Assembly: GCF_024189295.1 (NCBI RefSeq)
Contig: NZ_JAIZEN010000007.1
Location: forward strand, 124,001 to 188,000
Reading direction: 5' to 3'
Origin: Halobacillus sp. A1
GTDB lineage: Bacteria > Bacillota > Bacilli > Bacillales > Halobacillaceae
Length of the DNA stretch: 64,000 nt
Positions 24,481 through 32,651 of this stretch are shown here, in pieces (the first letter of the stretch is position 1; each line of letters begins with the position of its first letter). A program made the position numbers and the translations under genes. A model generated the notes under the pieces. It did not search any database, was not told the DNA's origin, and worked only from the letters and a program-made list of their open reading frames with translations.

Positions 24481-25245
24481 ATGTTCATAGAAGCCAAGAA
24501 TCTGACGAAACAGTTCGGTGGTCTCACAGCGGTGAAAGATGTCAATTTCGAAATTGAAAAAGGCAAGATCAATGCGATTATCGGACCTAACGGGGCAGGG
24601 AAGTCTACTTTTTTCAACTTAGTCAGCGGTTCTTACATTCCTACCTCGGGACAGGTTATTTATAAGGGAAAGGATATCACCAAGCTTCCGCCGAATAAAA
24701 TTGCTGAACTAGGTGTAGCCCGGACGTTCCAAACGACGAATCTTTTTGAACAAGCCACGGTATTGGACAACGTTATTGTCGGCCATCGTCTTCGGACGAA
24801 ATCCAACTTATTGGACGCTGTGTTAAGAACAAAGCGCTATAAGAAAGAAGAGAAGAAGTGTAAAGATAAAGCGATGGAAGTATTAGATTTTGTCGGTTTG
24901 ACGAACATAACAGATCAACTGGCCGGCAGCATCACTCAGGAAGAAAAAAAGCGTGTAGCTTTTGCATTAGCTCTGGCTACCGATCCTGAAGTCGTGTTTC
25001 TAGATGAGCCAGCTGCAGGGATAAACTCTGGGGAAACCGAAGGACTGGCAGAACTCATGAAGAAGATGGTCAAGCGAGGCATTACGGTATGTCTTATCGA
25101 ACACAAAATGCAAATGATTATGAAGCTTGCAGACAAGATCATGGTTTTAAACTATGGGGAAAAAATAGCTGAAGGTTCATCGGAAGAGATAATGAACAAT
25201 CAGGATGTCATTGAAGCGTACTTGGGAGGCGATGCTAGTGCTTAA
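24481..25245 (+). CDS. LIV-type ABC importer ATPase, LivG-like, degenerate signature
   Basis: A 254-residue ABC ATPase with Walker A GPNGAGKST, Q-loop FQTTNLF, Walker B VVFLDEPAAGI with catalytic Glu, and the switch His in IEHKMQ. The signature, normally LSxGxQ, reads ITQEEK (residues 151-156): the Ser and Gly that contact ATP in the partner subunit are replaced. If real, one of the two ATP sites of the LivG-LivF pair would be weakened. Eleven bases before the ATG lies AAGGAGGG; its 3' end overlaps the next start by 8 bases. Confidence 0.88.
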   Translation: MFIEAKNLTKQFGGLTAVKDVNFEIEKGKINAIIGPNGAGKSTFFNLVSGSYIPTSGQVIYKGKDITKLPPNKIAELGVARTFQTTNLFEQATVLDNVIVGHRLRTKSNLLDAVLRTKRYKKEEKKCKDKAMEVLDFVGLTNITDQLAGSITQEEKKRVAFALALATDPEVVFLDEPAAGINSGETEGLAELMKKMVKRGITVCLIEHKMQMIMKLADKIMVLNYGEKIAEGSSEEIMNNQDVIEAYLGGDASA

Positions 25246-25945
25246 GCTTGCTGGGTTATCGGTGAAGTATGGAAGTTTTACAGCCATTGAAAAAGTCGAT
25301 ATCGAAGTGAATGAAGGAGAATTGGTCGTTTTACTAGGAGCGAACGGAGCTGGTAAAAGCACAGTATTTAAAGCAATCAGCGGTATTGAAAAATGGAGTG
25401 ATGGTGACATTTTGTTCAATGGCTCTTCTATTAAGAAGAAGTCCCCGGATCGCATTGTTAAAGCAGGCATTGTCCAGTGTGCAGAGGGGAGGGAATTATT
25501 TGGCGGTATGACTGTCTATGAAAATTTGGTCATGGGCGCATACGTCCATCGTCGAAAAAAAGCACAAGTGAAAAAGTCACTGGGGCACGTTTATGACTTA
25601 TTTCCGATCTTGCAGGAAAAGAAAGACAGTGCGGCGGGGGCGTTGAGCGGTGGACAGCAGCAGATGCTTGCTATCGGCAGATCCTTAATGTCCCAACCGA
25701 AGCTGCTTCTTCTAGACGAGCCTTCCATTGGTTTAGCGCCCTTGATTGTTGAACAGATGTTTGAGGTTATTCAAAAGATTAATGAAGAAGGGACCACGGT
25801 TTTGCTAGCTGAACAAAATGCGAACGCGGCTTTGAAAATCGCTGACAGGGGTTATGTTTTTGAAAGTGGTTCGATTGTTGTAGAAGGATCTTCTAATGAG
25901 CTGTTCACTAATGATTCCGTTCGTAAGGCTTATATCGGTGCTTGA
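25238..25945 (+). CDS. LIV-type ABC importer ATPase, LivF-like
   Basis: A 235-residue ABC ATPase with canonical motifs: GANGAGKST, ALSGGQQQML, LLLLDEPSIGLAP and AEQNANAAL, typical of LivF. Its start overlaps the end of the LivG-like gene. The GTG at 25238, 8 bases from GGAGG, is chosen; an ATG at 25232 is possible. Confidence 0.9.
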   Translation: MLKLAGLSVKYGSFTAIEKVDIEVNEGELVVLLGANGAGKSTVFKAISGIEKWSDGDILFNGSSIKKKSPDRIVKAGIVQCAEGRELFGGMTVYENLVMGAYVHRRKKAQVKKSLGHVYDLFPILQEKKDSAAGALSGGQQQMLAIGRSLMSQPKLLLLDEPSIGLAPLIVEQMFEVIQKINEEGTTVLLAEQNANAALKIADRGYVFESGSIVVEGSSNELFTNDSVRKAYIGA

Positions 25946-26026
25946 AGATAATCAACTGTAAAGGGAAAGAGAAATATTCAATGCGGTCGACTCTAAGCGA
26001 ATACCATTAAACGGGAGGAAAAGTAA

Positions 26027-27262
26027 ATGAAATTGTTCCGGTTATTAGCTTTCCTAATCATGTTGTCCTTCGTACTCATTTTGACAGGTTGTATTGAAAA
26101 CACGTCTAACGATGCTTCAAGTGAAGAAGAAACCGAAGCTGATACAGAAGTCGAGGAGCCTGAAACTGAAGAAGGCGAGGAGATTGTCAATATTGGTTTC
26201 AGTGGCCCTTTGAGTGGAGCGGCTGCCTATTACGGTGAAAGGTCTTTGAACGGGATGAAAATGGCGGCAGAAGAAATTAATGATGGTGGTGGATTTGATG
26301 TTGATGGGCAGACTTACAAGTTTAATTTAATTCCTTTAGATGATAAGTATCTGCCAAACGAAACAGCATCTAATGCCAAGCGGCTCGTTCAAGAAAATCA
26401 AACTCCTATTATTTACGCACCTCACAGCGGAGGGATAAATGCGATGCAGGTGTTCAATGAAGAGGACAATTTTCTGATCGGCGCTTACACCAGTGAGCCA
26501 GGGGTAACGGAAGCAGGAAATCCCCTTACAGTCAGGATTCCTCCTCGTTACGACGTATATGTAGAACCTTTTACCGAGTATTCTATGGAACGCTTTGGAG
26601 AGAAGCTGGCTGCTCTGCCGACAGCTTCCCAATATGGAAAAGATTGGGCTGAAGAATTGCTCCCTCACTGGGAAGAAGCGGGAGGAGAAGTCGTTTACGA
26701 TTCTTCCATTGATTTTTCCAAGGAAACGGACTTCTTTACTATCGTGACAAACGCTTTAGAAAATGATCCGGATGTTTTGTTTATTGGAGGACCTTCTGAG
26801 CCGACTGCTAAATTAGCCAAACAGGCAAGAGAGCTAGGGTTTGAAGGCGGATTTATTATCATGGACCAGGCGAAGCTTGATGAGATGAGAAAAGTGGCGG
26901 AAGAGGATTCCTATGAATTGTTTGAAGGTTCCGTCGGAGTAACCCCTCTAGTAGATTCAGATTATCCTGGAACGGATGAATTTGTAGAAAAATACCGTAA
27001 TGAATATGATGAGGACCCAGGATCAGAAGCCGGTTTCCACTATGTTTCCCTCTATATATTTATGGAAGCGATGAAGGAAGCAGGAACTGTCGATGATCCA
27101 GAAGCTATTCGAGCGAGCATGCAGGCTGGACTGGAGCAATTACCGGAAGATAAACAAGTGTATACGATACCTGAGATCGGTGAAGACGGAGGATTTAGAA
27201 CAGAAACACGTATTGTCGCAATAGAGGATGGAGAGGTATTTGAAATAGAAGTGGATGAATAA
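26027..27262 (+). CDS. LIV-type ABC importer substrate-binding lipoprotein
   Basis: A 411-residue lipoprotein: hydrophobic leader ending in the lipobox LTGC (Cys about residue 22), a very acidic Glu/Thr linker to about residue 58, then a type I periplasmic-binding fold (IVNIGFSGPLSGAAAYYGER, FIGGPSEPTAKLAKQARELG, EAGFHYVSLYIFMEAMKEAG). It captures the substrate outside the membrane and hands it to the two permeases. The ligand is unknown; the surrounding enzymes suggest a carboxylic acid. GGGAGGAAAA precedes the ATG. Confidence 0.9.
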   Translation: MKLFRLLAFLIMLSFVLILTGCIENTSNDASSEEETEADTEVEEPETEEGEEIVNIGFSGPLSGAAAYYGERSLNGMKMAAEEINDGGGFDVDGQTYKFNLIPLDDKYLPNETASNAKRLVQENQTPIIYAPHSGGINAMQVFNEEDNFLIGAYTSEPGVTEAGNPLTVRIPPRYDVYVEPFTEYSMERFGEKLAALPTASQYGKDWAEELLPHWEEAGGEVVYDSSIDFSKETDFFTIVTNALENDPDVLFIGGPSEPTAKLAKQARELGFEGGFIIMDQAKLDEMRKVAEEDSYELFEGSVGVTPLVDSDYPGTDEFVEKYRNEYDEDPGSEAGFHYVSLYIFMEAMKEAGTVDDPEAIRASMQAGLEQLPEDKQVYTIPEIGEDGGFRTETRIVAIEDGEVFEIEVDE

Positions 27263-27293
27263 AAGAAGAATTCAGAAAAGAAAGGGTGATACC

Positions 27294-28514
27294 GTGAACT
27301 TTGATTTAAGCGATGAGCAGGAAATGGTCAGAAAAGTTGTTCGGCAGTTCGTTGATAAAGAGATCAATCCTTATATTCAAGAATGGGATGCTGAAGGGCA
27401 TTTCGAACCGTCTATTCTAAGAAGACTTGCTCAGCTGGATTTGATGGGAGTATGTATCCCGCAAAAGTATGGAGGCAGCGGGATGGATTATAATACACTA
27501 GCTATCGTCTGCGAAGAGCTGGAGAGAGGGGATACAGCGTTCAGAACGGCAGTTTCTGTGCATACAGGGTTGAACAGCATGACACTATTACAGTGGGGAA
27601 ACGAGGATCAAAAAGAAAAATATCTCATCCCGCAAGCCAAAGGTGAAAAGGTCGGAGCCTTCGGATTAACTGAACCAAATGCGGGGTCTGATGTCGCCTC
27701 CTTACAAACTACAGCTGTGAAAAATGGGGACTCTTACGTGCTCAATGGACAAAAAACATGGATTTCCCTATGTGACTACGCTGATCATTTTTTAGTTTTT
27801 GCCTATACAGATAAAACTAAAAAACACAAAGGTATTTCAGCATTCATCATAGAACGGACTATGCCAGGATTTTCATCACATGCAATCAAAGGCAAACTAG
27901 GTATTCGAGCGGGCAATACGGGAGAATTATTTTTTGACAATGTAAAAGTACCTGAAGATAACCTGCTTGGAAAAGAAGGAGAAGGATTCAAAATAGCTAT
28001 GGCGGCATTGGATAACGGTCGATTTACCGTAGCAGCCGGAGCTTGCGGACAAATACAAGCTTGCATCGAACAAAGTGTCCAATATTGTCATGAAAGAGAA
28101 ACATTTGGAAAGGAAATCGGGAAACACCAATTAGTGCAGCAAATGCTCGCTAAAATGGAAGCAGGATATCAAATGTCCCGCTTGCTGGTATTTCGCGCCG
28201 GTGAACTGAAAAATCAAGGCAGACGGAATACGAGGGAAACATCATTAGCTAAATGGCAGGCATGTGATTTCGCCAATGAAGCGGCTAATGATGCTGTACA
28301 AATACATGGGGCTTACGGTTACTCTCACGATTATCCTGTGGAAAGGTTTTTGAGAAATTCGAAAGCACCCGTCATTTATGAAGGAACCCGTGAAATTCAT
28401 ACCATTATGCAAGCCGAATATTTACTAGGTTATCGATCGGATAAACAGCTGGCTAACTCATTGCCAGCCTGGTCTCTTGAAAAAGAAGAGTTTTCTGTTA
28501 GAGGGAAAAGCTAG
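27294..28514 (+). CDS. Acyl-CoA dehydrogenase (second of three)
   Basis: A 406-residue FAD enzyme with GAFGLTEPNAGSDVASLQT, LNGQKTWISL, RETFGKEIGKHQLVQ and a normal catalytic Glu in VIYEGTREI. The GTG at 27294 has AAGGGTGA upstream; the earlier frame from 27255 overlaps the importer gene. It ends the importer unit and is followed by a terminator. Its N-terminal stretch resembles glutaryl/isovaleryl-type dehydrogenases, but chain specificity is not readable. Confidence 0.9.
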   Translation: MNFDLSDEQEMVRKVVRQFVDKEINPYIQEWDAEGHFEPSILRRLAQLDLMGVCIPQKYGGSGMDYNTLAIVCEELERGDTAFRTAVSVHTGLNSMTLLQWGNEDQKEKYLIPQAKGEKVGAFGLTEPNAGSDVASLQTTAVKNGDSYVLNGQKTWISLCDYADHFLVFAYTDKTKKHKGISAFIIERTMPGFSSHAIKGKLGIRAGNTGELFFDNVKVPEDNLLGKEGEGFKIAMAALDNGRFTVAAGACGQIQACIEQSVQYCHERETFGKEIGKHQLVQQMLAKMEAGYQMSRLLVFRAGELKNQGRRNTRETSLAKWQACDFANEAANDAVQIHGAYGYSHDYPVERFLRNSKAPVIYEGTREIHTIMQAEYLLGYRSDKQLANSLPAWSLEKEEFSVRGKS

Positions 28515-28520
28515 AGGTAG

Positions 28521-28560
28521 AAACGAAGCTTTGGGCCTATCCCCAAAGACTTCGTTTTTA
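28521..28560 (+). terminator. Intrinsic terminator after the importer unit
   Basis: AAACGAAG and CTTTGGG pair with CCCAAAG and CTTCGTTT (one bulge), followed by TTTTTATT. Confidence 0.85.
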
Positions 28561-28600
28561 TTATACGTTTTGTTCGAATGCATTGATAAGGAGTGAAGTC

Positions 28601-29752
28601 ATGGATTTTCATTTAGATGAAGATATTCAGGTTCTTAAAAAGAACGTGCGCGATTTTATCCAGACTGAAGTGGAAGCGGTGGCTATGGATATTGAAAAGC
28701 AAGACAAAATTCCAGAGAAGATTATTGCTATGTCTAAAGAAATGGGATTATTCGGCTTAAGCATTCCAGAAGAGTATGGAGGTCTCGGCATCGGGATGGT
28801 GGGGAAATGCGCTCTATATGAAGAGATTGGGGCAACCCACAATGGGTACACCACATTGATAGGAGGTCATACAGGAATTGGGACCGTAGGAATCGTGGAG
28901 CTTGGGAATGCCGAGCAGAAGAGCAAGTACTTGCCGGCACTAGCGAGTGGTGAATCAATTGGAGCTTTTGCTCTGACGGAACCTAGTGCCGGATCGAACG
29001 CAACCAACTTAAAAACTACAGCGGTACGCGAAGGGGATCACTATATAATAAACGGAACTAAACATTATATTACAAATGCGACGGAAGCTGACATCTTTAC
29101 CGTCATGGCTGTCACCGACTCTAGTAAAGGAGCTAAAGGAATAACATCTTTTATCGTAGAAAAGGACTTCCACGGCTTTCACGTGGGAGCGGTTGAACCG
29201 AAGATGGGGCTCCACGGGTCGCAGTCTGCAGAGCTTATTTTAGAAGATTGCAAGGTACCTGCTGAGAATATTCTAGGAGAAGAAGGGCAAGGCTACGTAA
29301 ATGCCTTGAAAATTTTAGCAAACGGTCGAGCTGGTTTGGCTGCAAGAAATCTTGGTTCCTCACAGAAACTGCTGGATTTGTCCATGCAGTTTGTCCAAGA
29401 ACGCGAGCAATTCGGTGTTCCTATTATTGATCATCAAGCTGTCGCTCATATGGTTTCGGAAATGGCTGTGGAAATTGAGGCATTAAGATCGTTTACTTAT
29501 CGAGTAGCATGGATGGCAGATGAAGGGAAAAAAATCATTAAAGAAGCAGCTATGCTGAAATTATACGGTTCGGAAGTCTACAACCGCGTGGCTGATAAAG
29601 CGGTTCAAGTCCACGGAGGAATCGGCTATATATCTGATTATCCGATAGAGAGATTTTTTCGTGACGCAGTAATTACAAGAATCTATGAGGGGACTTCTGA
29701 AATTCAAAAAAATATCATAGCTGGCCAGTTGAGAAAAGAATACAGTCTTTAA
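28601..29752 (+). CDS. Acyl-CoA dehydrogenase (third of three)
   Basis: A 383-residue FAD enzyme with [50 protein letters not shown] and a catalytic Glu in [10 protein letters not shown]. It is most like the common short/medium-chain AcdA/MmgC type. ATG at 28601 with AAGGAG upstream. It lies after a terminator and pairs with the thiolase 20 bases downstream. Confidence 0.9.
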   Translation: MDFHLDEDIQVLKKNVRDFIQTEVEAVAMDIEKQDKIPEKIIAMSKEMGLFGLSIPEEYGGLGIGMVGKCALYEEIGATHNGYTTLIGGHTGIGTVGIVELGNAEQKSKYLPALASGESIGAFALTEPSAGSNATNLKTTAVREGDHYIINGTKHYITNATEADIFTVMAVTDSSKGAKGITSFIVEKDFHGFHVGAVEPKMGLHGSQSAELILEDCKVPAENILGEEGQGYVNALKILANGRAGLAARNLGSSQKLLDLSMQFVQEREQFGVPIIDHQAVAHMVSEMAVEIEALRSFTYRVAWMADEGKKIIKEAAMLKLYGSEVYNRVADKAVQVHGGIGYISDYPIERFFRDAVITRIYEGTSEIQKNIIAGQLRKEYSL

Positions 29753-29772
29753 GTAGTAAGGAGGGGGATTTC

Positions 29773-30957
29773 ATGACAGAAGACTTTGTTATTGTAAGCG
29801 CGGTTAGAACTCCTATCGGCGGATATGGAGGATCTTTGAAAGAATTGAACTCTGGTCATTTAGCTTCCATTGCTATAAGAGAAGCTGTCTCAAGGGCAGG
29901 AATAACACTTGAGCAAGTGGATGAAACGATTCTGGGTGAAGTAAGGCAAACCACGGAGTCTTCCAATGTGGCTAGAGTAGCCGCATTACGTGCCGGGATT
30001 CCAGAGTTTTCTCCTGCTTATACAATTAATAGATTATGCGCGTCAGGGATGCAATCCATTGCTTCAGCTGTTCAGCAAATTACCTTTGGTCAAGCAGATA
30101 TTGTAGTTGCCGGTGGTACAGAAAGTATGAGCAACTCACCGATTTACATTCGCAACACACGTTTTGGCGGTGATCAAACCAGATTAGTTGATTCTAATGT
30201 AGAAGCGGGTCAGCAGCCTCAGGAAATTTACGGTGAAGATCTTGGGATGGGGATGACAGCTGAACACGTCGCCGAAAGGTATAATATAAACAGAGAAGAT
30301 CAAGACTCTTTTGCCCTGGAAAGCCAACATCGTGCCAGCAAAGCTATAAATGAAGGGAAATTCAAAGAAGAAATGGTTTCTATTGAAATAACAGATAGAA
30401 AGAAATCTTTCCTAATGGAGACCGATGAACACCCTCGCCCCGAGACGACCTTTGAAAAGCTCTCTTCTTTAAGACCAGCCTTTAAAAAGAATGGCTCAGT
30501 CACTGCCGGGAATGCGTGTGGAAGAAATGATGGGGCTTCCGCGCTCGTTATTATGAAAGAATGGAAGGCAAAAGAATTAGGTCTCCAGCCACTGGCTCGA
30601 ATAATCGACTGGGCAGCATCAGGAGTTTCTCCAGAAATTATGGGGATAGGACCTGTCCCGGCAGTAAAAAAGCTATTAGAAAAAACATCTAAACAAGTTC
30701 AGGATATCGGGCTTATCGAGCTGAATGAAGCTTTTGCGGCTCAAGCATTAGCTGTTATTCGTGAGCTCTCTTTAGATCCGGAAAAGGTTAATGTAAATGG
30801 AGGTGCCATAGCACTAGGACACCCCGTAGGTGCGAGCGGCGCAAGAATAATAACGACCCTTCTTCACGAAATGAGAAGACGAAAAGAACAGCTGGGTGTT
30901 GCTGCTTTGTGTGCGGGCGGGGGACAAGGGATGGCTATGATGATTGAACAAATCTGA
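29773..30957 (+). CDS. Thiolase (acetyl-CoA acetyltransferase)
   Basis: A 394-residue thiolase with nucleophile Cys in [12 protein letters not shown], His in [14 protein letters not shown] and Cys in [20 protein letters not shown] precedes the ATG. A second thiolase in the same locus (compare 17638) suggests either two chain lengths or two rounds of cleavage. Confidence 0.92.
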   Translation: MTEDFVIVSAVRTPIGGYGGSLKELNSGHLASIAIREAVSRAGITLEQVDETILGEVRQTTESSNVARVAALRAGIPEFSPAYTINRLCASGMQSIASAVQQITFGQADIVVAGGTESMSNSPIYIRNTRFGGDQTRLVDSNVEAGQQPQEIYGEDLGMGMTAEHVAERYNINREDQDSFALESQHRASKAINEGKFKEEMVSIEITDRKKSFLMETDEHPRPETTFEKLSSLRPAFKKNGSVTAGNACGRNDGASALVIMKEWKAKELGLQPLARIIDWAASGVSPEIMGIGPVPAVKKLLEKTSKQVQDIGLIELNEAFAAQALAVIRELSLDPEKVNVNGGAIALGHPVGASGARIITTLLHEMRRRKEQLGVAALCAGGGQGMAMMIEQI

Positions 30958-31030
30958 AAGCAAGGTGAAGTGTGGATGACTAGATCAATAGATAAAATAA
31001 ATGAAAGTTTTGAATTTAATCCTTTTCATC

Positions 31031-31060
31031 AAAAAGATCCGTAATAGGGTCTTTATTTTT
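31031..31060 (+). terminator. Intrinsic terminator after the thiolase
   Basis: AAAGATCC pairs with GGGTCTTT (one T-G wobble) around a 6-base loop, followed by a T-rich tail. Confidence 0.75.
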
Positions 31061-31312
31061 TATGCCATTGATGGACGTAGACAAGGACTCGGGTATAACT
31101 CATTCCAGTTCATTATTTAAAATCTAAATGGTACTACTTTAAGGTTACCATCACATTAAATCTTTATAGGCTAGCGGTGTACTTCTATTTTCCACTTTAA
31201 TGTACTGTAGTAATTCTATCCCTCTTTACTCCTAATAAAAACTCAAATCCTTTTAATATATAAGAAAATTCAGTAAAATGTTCAGTGAATTCATAAAAAG
31301 GCGGGGATATCT

Positions 31313-31972
31313 ATGACAAATGACACTCTTTATAAAAAATCGTATTTTTCAAGGCTGCCGGAGCTTGGAGACTTAGCACCAGAAGCTTTCAAAGCTTTCG
31401 TGGAATTCGACCAAAAGGCTGTAGCTCCGGGGGAACTTACAGCTAAATTCAAAGAGATTATAGCAATTGCAGTCGCGCATACGACAGGGTGCCCGTACTG
31501 TATTGAGGTTCATGTGAACAATGCAAAAAAACAAGACGTTTCCCGTGAGGAGGTAAGCGAAAGTATCATGGTGGCCACTGCTCTAAAAGCTGGGTCAGCA
31601 GTGGCTCATGGAGGAAATGCTCTTAACGCTTACGATGGGACTTCGGACCAAGAGCTGTACAAGCAGCAGTATTTTGATAGAATTAAAGAATTTGCCAAGT
31701 TATCGGGTGATGCGTTTCAAGGGTTTATAGATTTTGATAAGAAGGCGATGAAAGCTGGTGTCTTATCTGCGAAAGAAAAAGAGCTGATTGCTGTAGCTGT
31801 TGCTCATACGACAGGCTGTCCTTATTGTATAGACATTCACACGAAAGGGGCTAAAAACCAGGGAGCTTCAAAAGAGGAAGTTGCTGAAAGTATTTTTGTA
31901 GCAACGGCTTTAAAAGCAGGTTCAGCTATTGCTCATTCCGTAAACGCATTGAACGCTTATGACTCTGAATAA
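31313..31972 (+). CDS. Tandem carboxymuconolactone-decarboxylase/AhpD-like protein
   Basis: A 219-residue protein made of two copies of one about 109-residue domain. Each copy has the AhpD/CMD core: AHTTGCPYCIEVH (Cys60, Cys63, His67) and AHTTGCPYCIDIH (Cys169, Cys172, His176), then VATALKAGSA. A CxxC-x3-His core of this kind gives alkylhydroperoxidase or protein-disulfide activity in known AhpD-like proteins. Single-domain relatives assemble as trimers or hexamers; the fusion would halve the subunit count. AGGCGGGG precedes the ATG. The 268 bases upstream show no clear promoter. Confidence 0.87.
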   Translation: MTNDTLYKKSYFSRLPELGDLAPEAFKAFVEFDQKAVAPGELTAKFKEIIAIAVAHTTGCPYCIEVHVNNAKKQDVSREEVSESIMVATALKAGSAVAHGGNALNAYDGTSDQELYKQQYFDRIKEFAKLSGDAFQGFIDFDKKAMKAGVLSAKEKELIAVAVAHTTGCPYCIDIHTKGAKNQGASKEEVAESIFVATALKAGSAIAHSVNALNAYDSE

Positions 31973-31990
31973 TAGGAGGAAACGTAGAGC

Positions 31991-32026
31991 AACTATTTTG
32001 GTTAACCAAAATAGTTGTTTTTTTTG
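31991..32026 (+). terminator. Intrinsic terminator, perfect 26-bp palindrome
   Basis: AACTATTTTGGTT pairs with AACCAAAATAGTT, followed by GTTTTTTTTT. Confidence 0.85.
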
Positions 32027-32139
32027 TTGCACAGCTGTCCTACCTATTATCGCAACAACTGTAAGGGCTTTCGGCAAGGATCATTAATCGAAAATAAAAC
32101 TAGGTAAAGGTATTGATTAAACCTCTTGAAGTAAAGCAA

Positions 32140-32169
32140 AAAAAATCTGCCTGAGAGGGCAGATTTTTT
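32140..32169 (-). terminator. Terminator of the YflT-like gene
   Basis: AAAAAATCTGCC pairs with GGCAGATTTTTT around a 6-base loop, just past the leftward stop. Confidence 0.88.
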
Positions 32170-32172
32170 TAA

Positions 32173-32520
32173 TCATACGAGGATATGCTCTACATTCTCA
32201 TTGCTTGTAACAATCAGAAGTACTTTTCCTTCATCCATGTCCTCTTCATATTCGTGAGCATCCTCTTCAGAAAAACCTATTTCCTGAAGCTTAGCACGGA
32301 GTTCATCCCCTTGTTTATTAAAGATATTTCCTACAAAGGTTTTTACATCCTGCTCTGAAAGACCGATCGTATTTGCATTCGCATTGTCAGCAATACGGTT
32401 AGTACGGTCATCGTCATGGGATAATACATAAATTTCTTTACTTGAGATTCCGTTATTTTGAAGCTTCTTAATATCTTCCATAAGTTTTTCATCATTAGTG
32501 AATTCCTTAATATAAGGCAT
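32173..32520 (-). CDS. General stress protein, YflT/Gsp17M-like
   Basis: A 115-residue acidic soluble protein: IKEFTNDEKLMEDIKKLQ, GISSKEIYVLSHDDDRT and a C-terminal EGKVLLIVTSNE match the heat-induced stress protein YflT domain. Function of the family is unknown; in B. subtilis it belongs to the SigmaB regulon. A SigmaB-type promoter lies just upstream here (32561-32586). The ATG at 32518-32520 has AAGGAG at an 8-base spacer; a GTG at 32529 lies too close. Confidence 0.85.
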   Translation of the reverse strand: MPYIKEFTNDEKLMEDIKKLQNNGISSKEIYVLSHDDDRTNRIADNANANTIGLSEQDVKTFVGNIFNKQGDELRAKLQEIGFSEEDAHEYEEDMDEGKVLLIVTSNENVEHILV

Positions 32521-32560
32521 TTTATACACTCCTTGGATTGGTTTGATTTATATACCTGTG

Positions 32561-32586
32561 ATTCCCAATCCTTTCTGAAGTGAAAC
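32561..32586 (-). promoter_or_regulatory. SigmaB-type promoter of the YflT-like gene
   Basis: On the leftward strand GTTTCA, exactly 14 bases, then GGGAAT; the SigmaB consensus is GTTTAA-N14-GGGWAW. It lies about 40 bases before the start codon. Confidence 0.7.
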
Positions 32587-32651
32587 ATAGTAATCGGCAC
32601 ACTCGTATGGAAAAGGACAGCTTCACTTAGGAGTGAGGTTGTCCTTTGCTA

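Noticed and set aside
30976-31044. 22-codon frame after the second thiolase
   Set aside because: A plausible ribosome site exists but the frame runs into the terminator stem and has no recognisable content.
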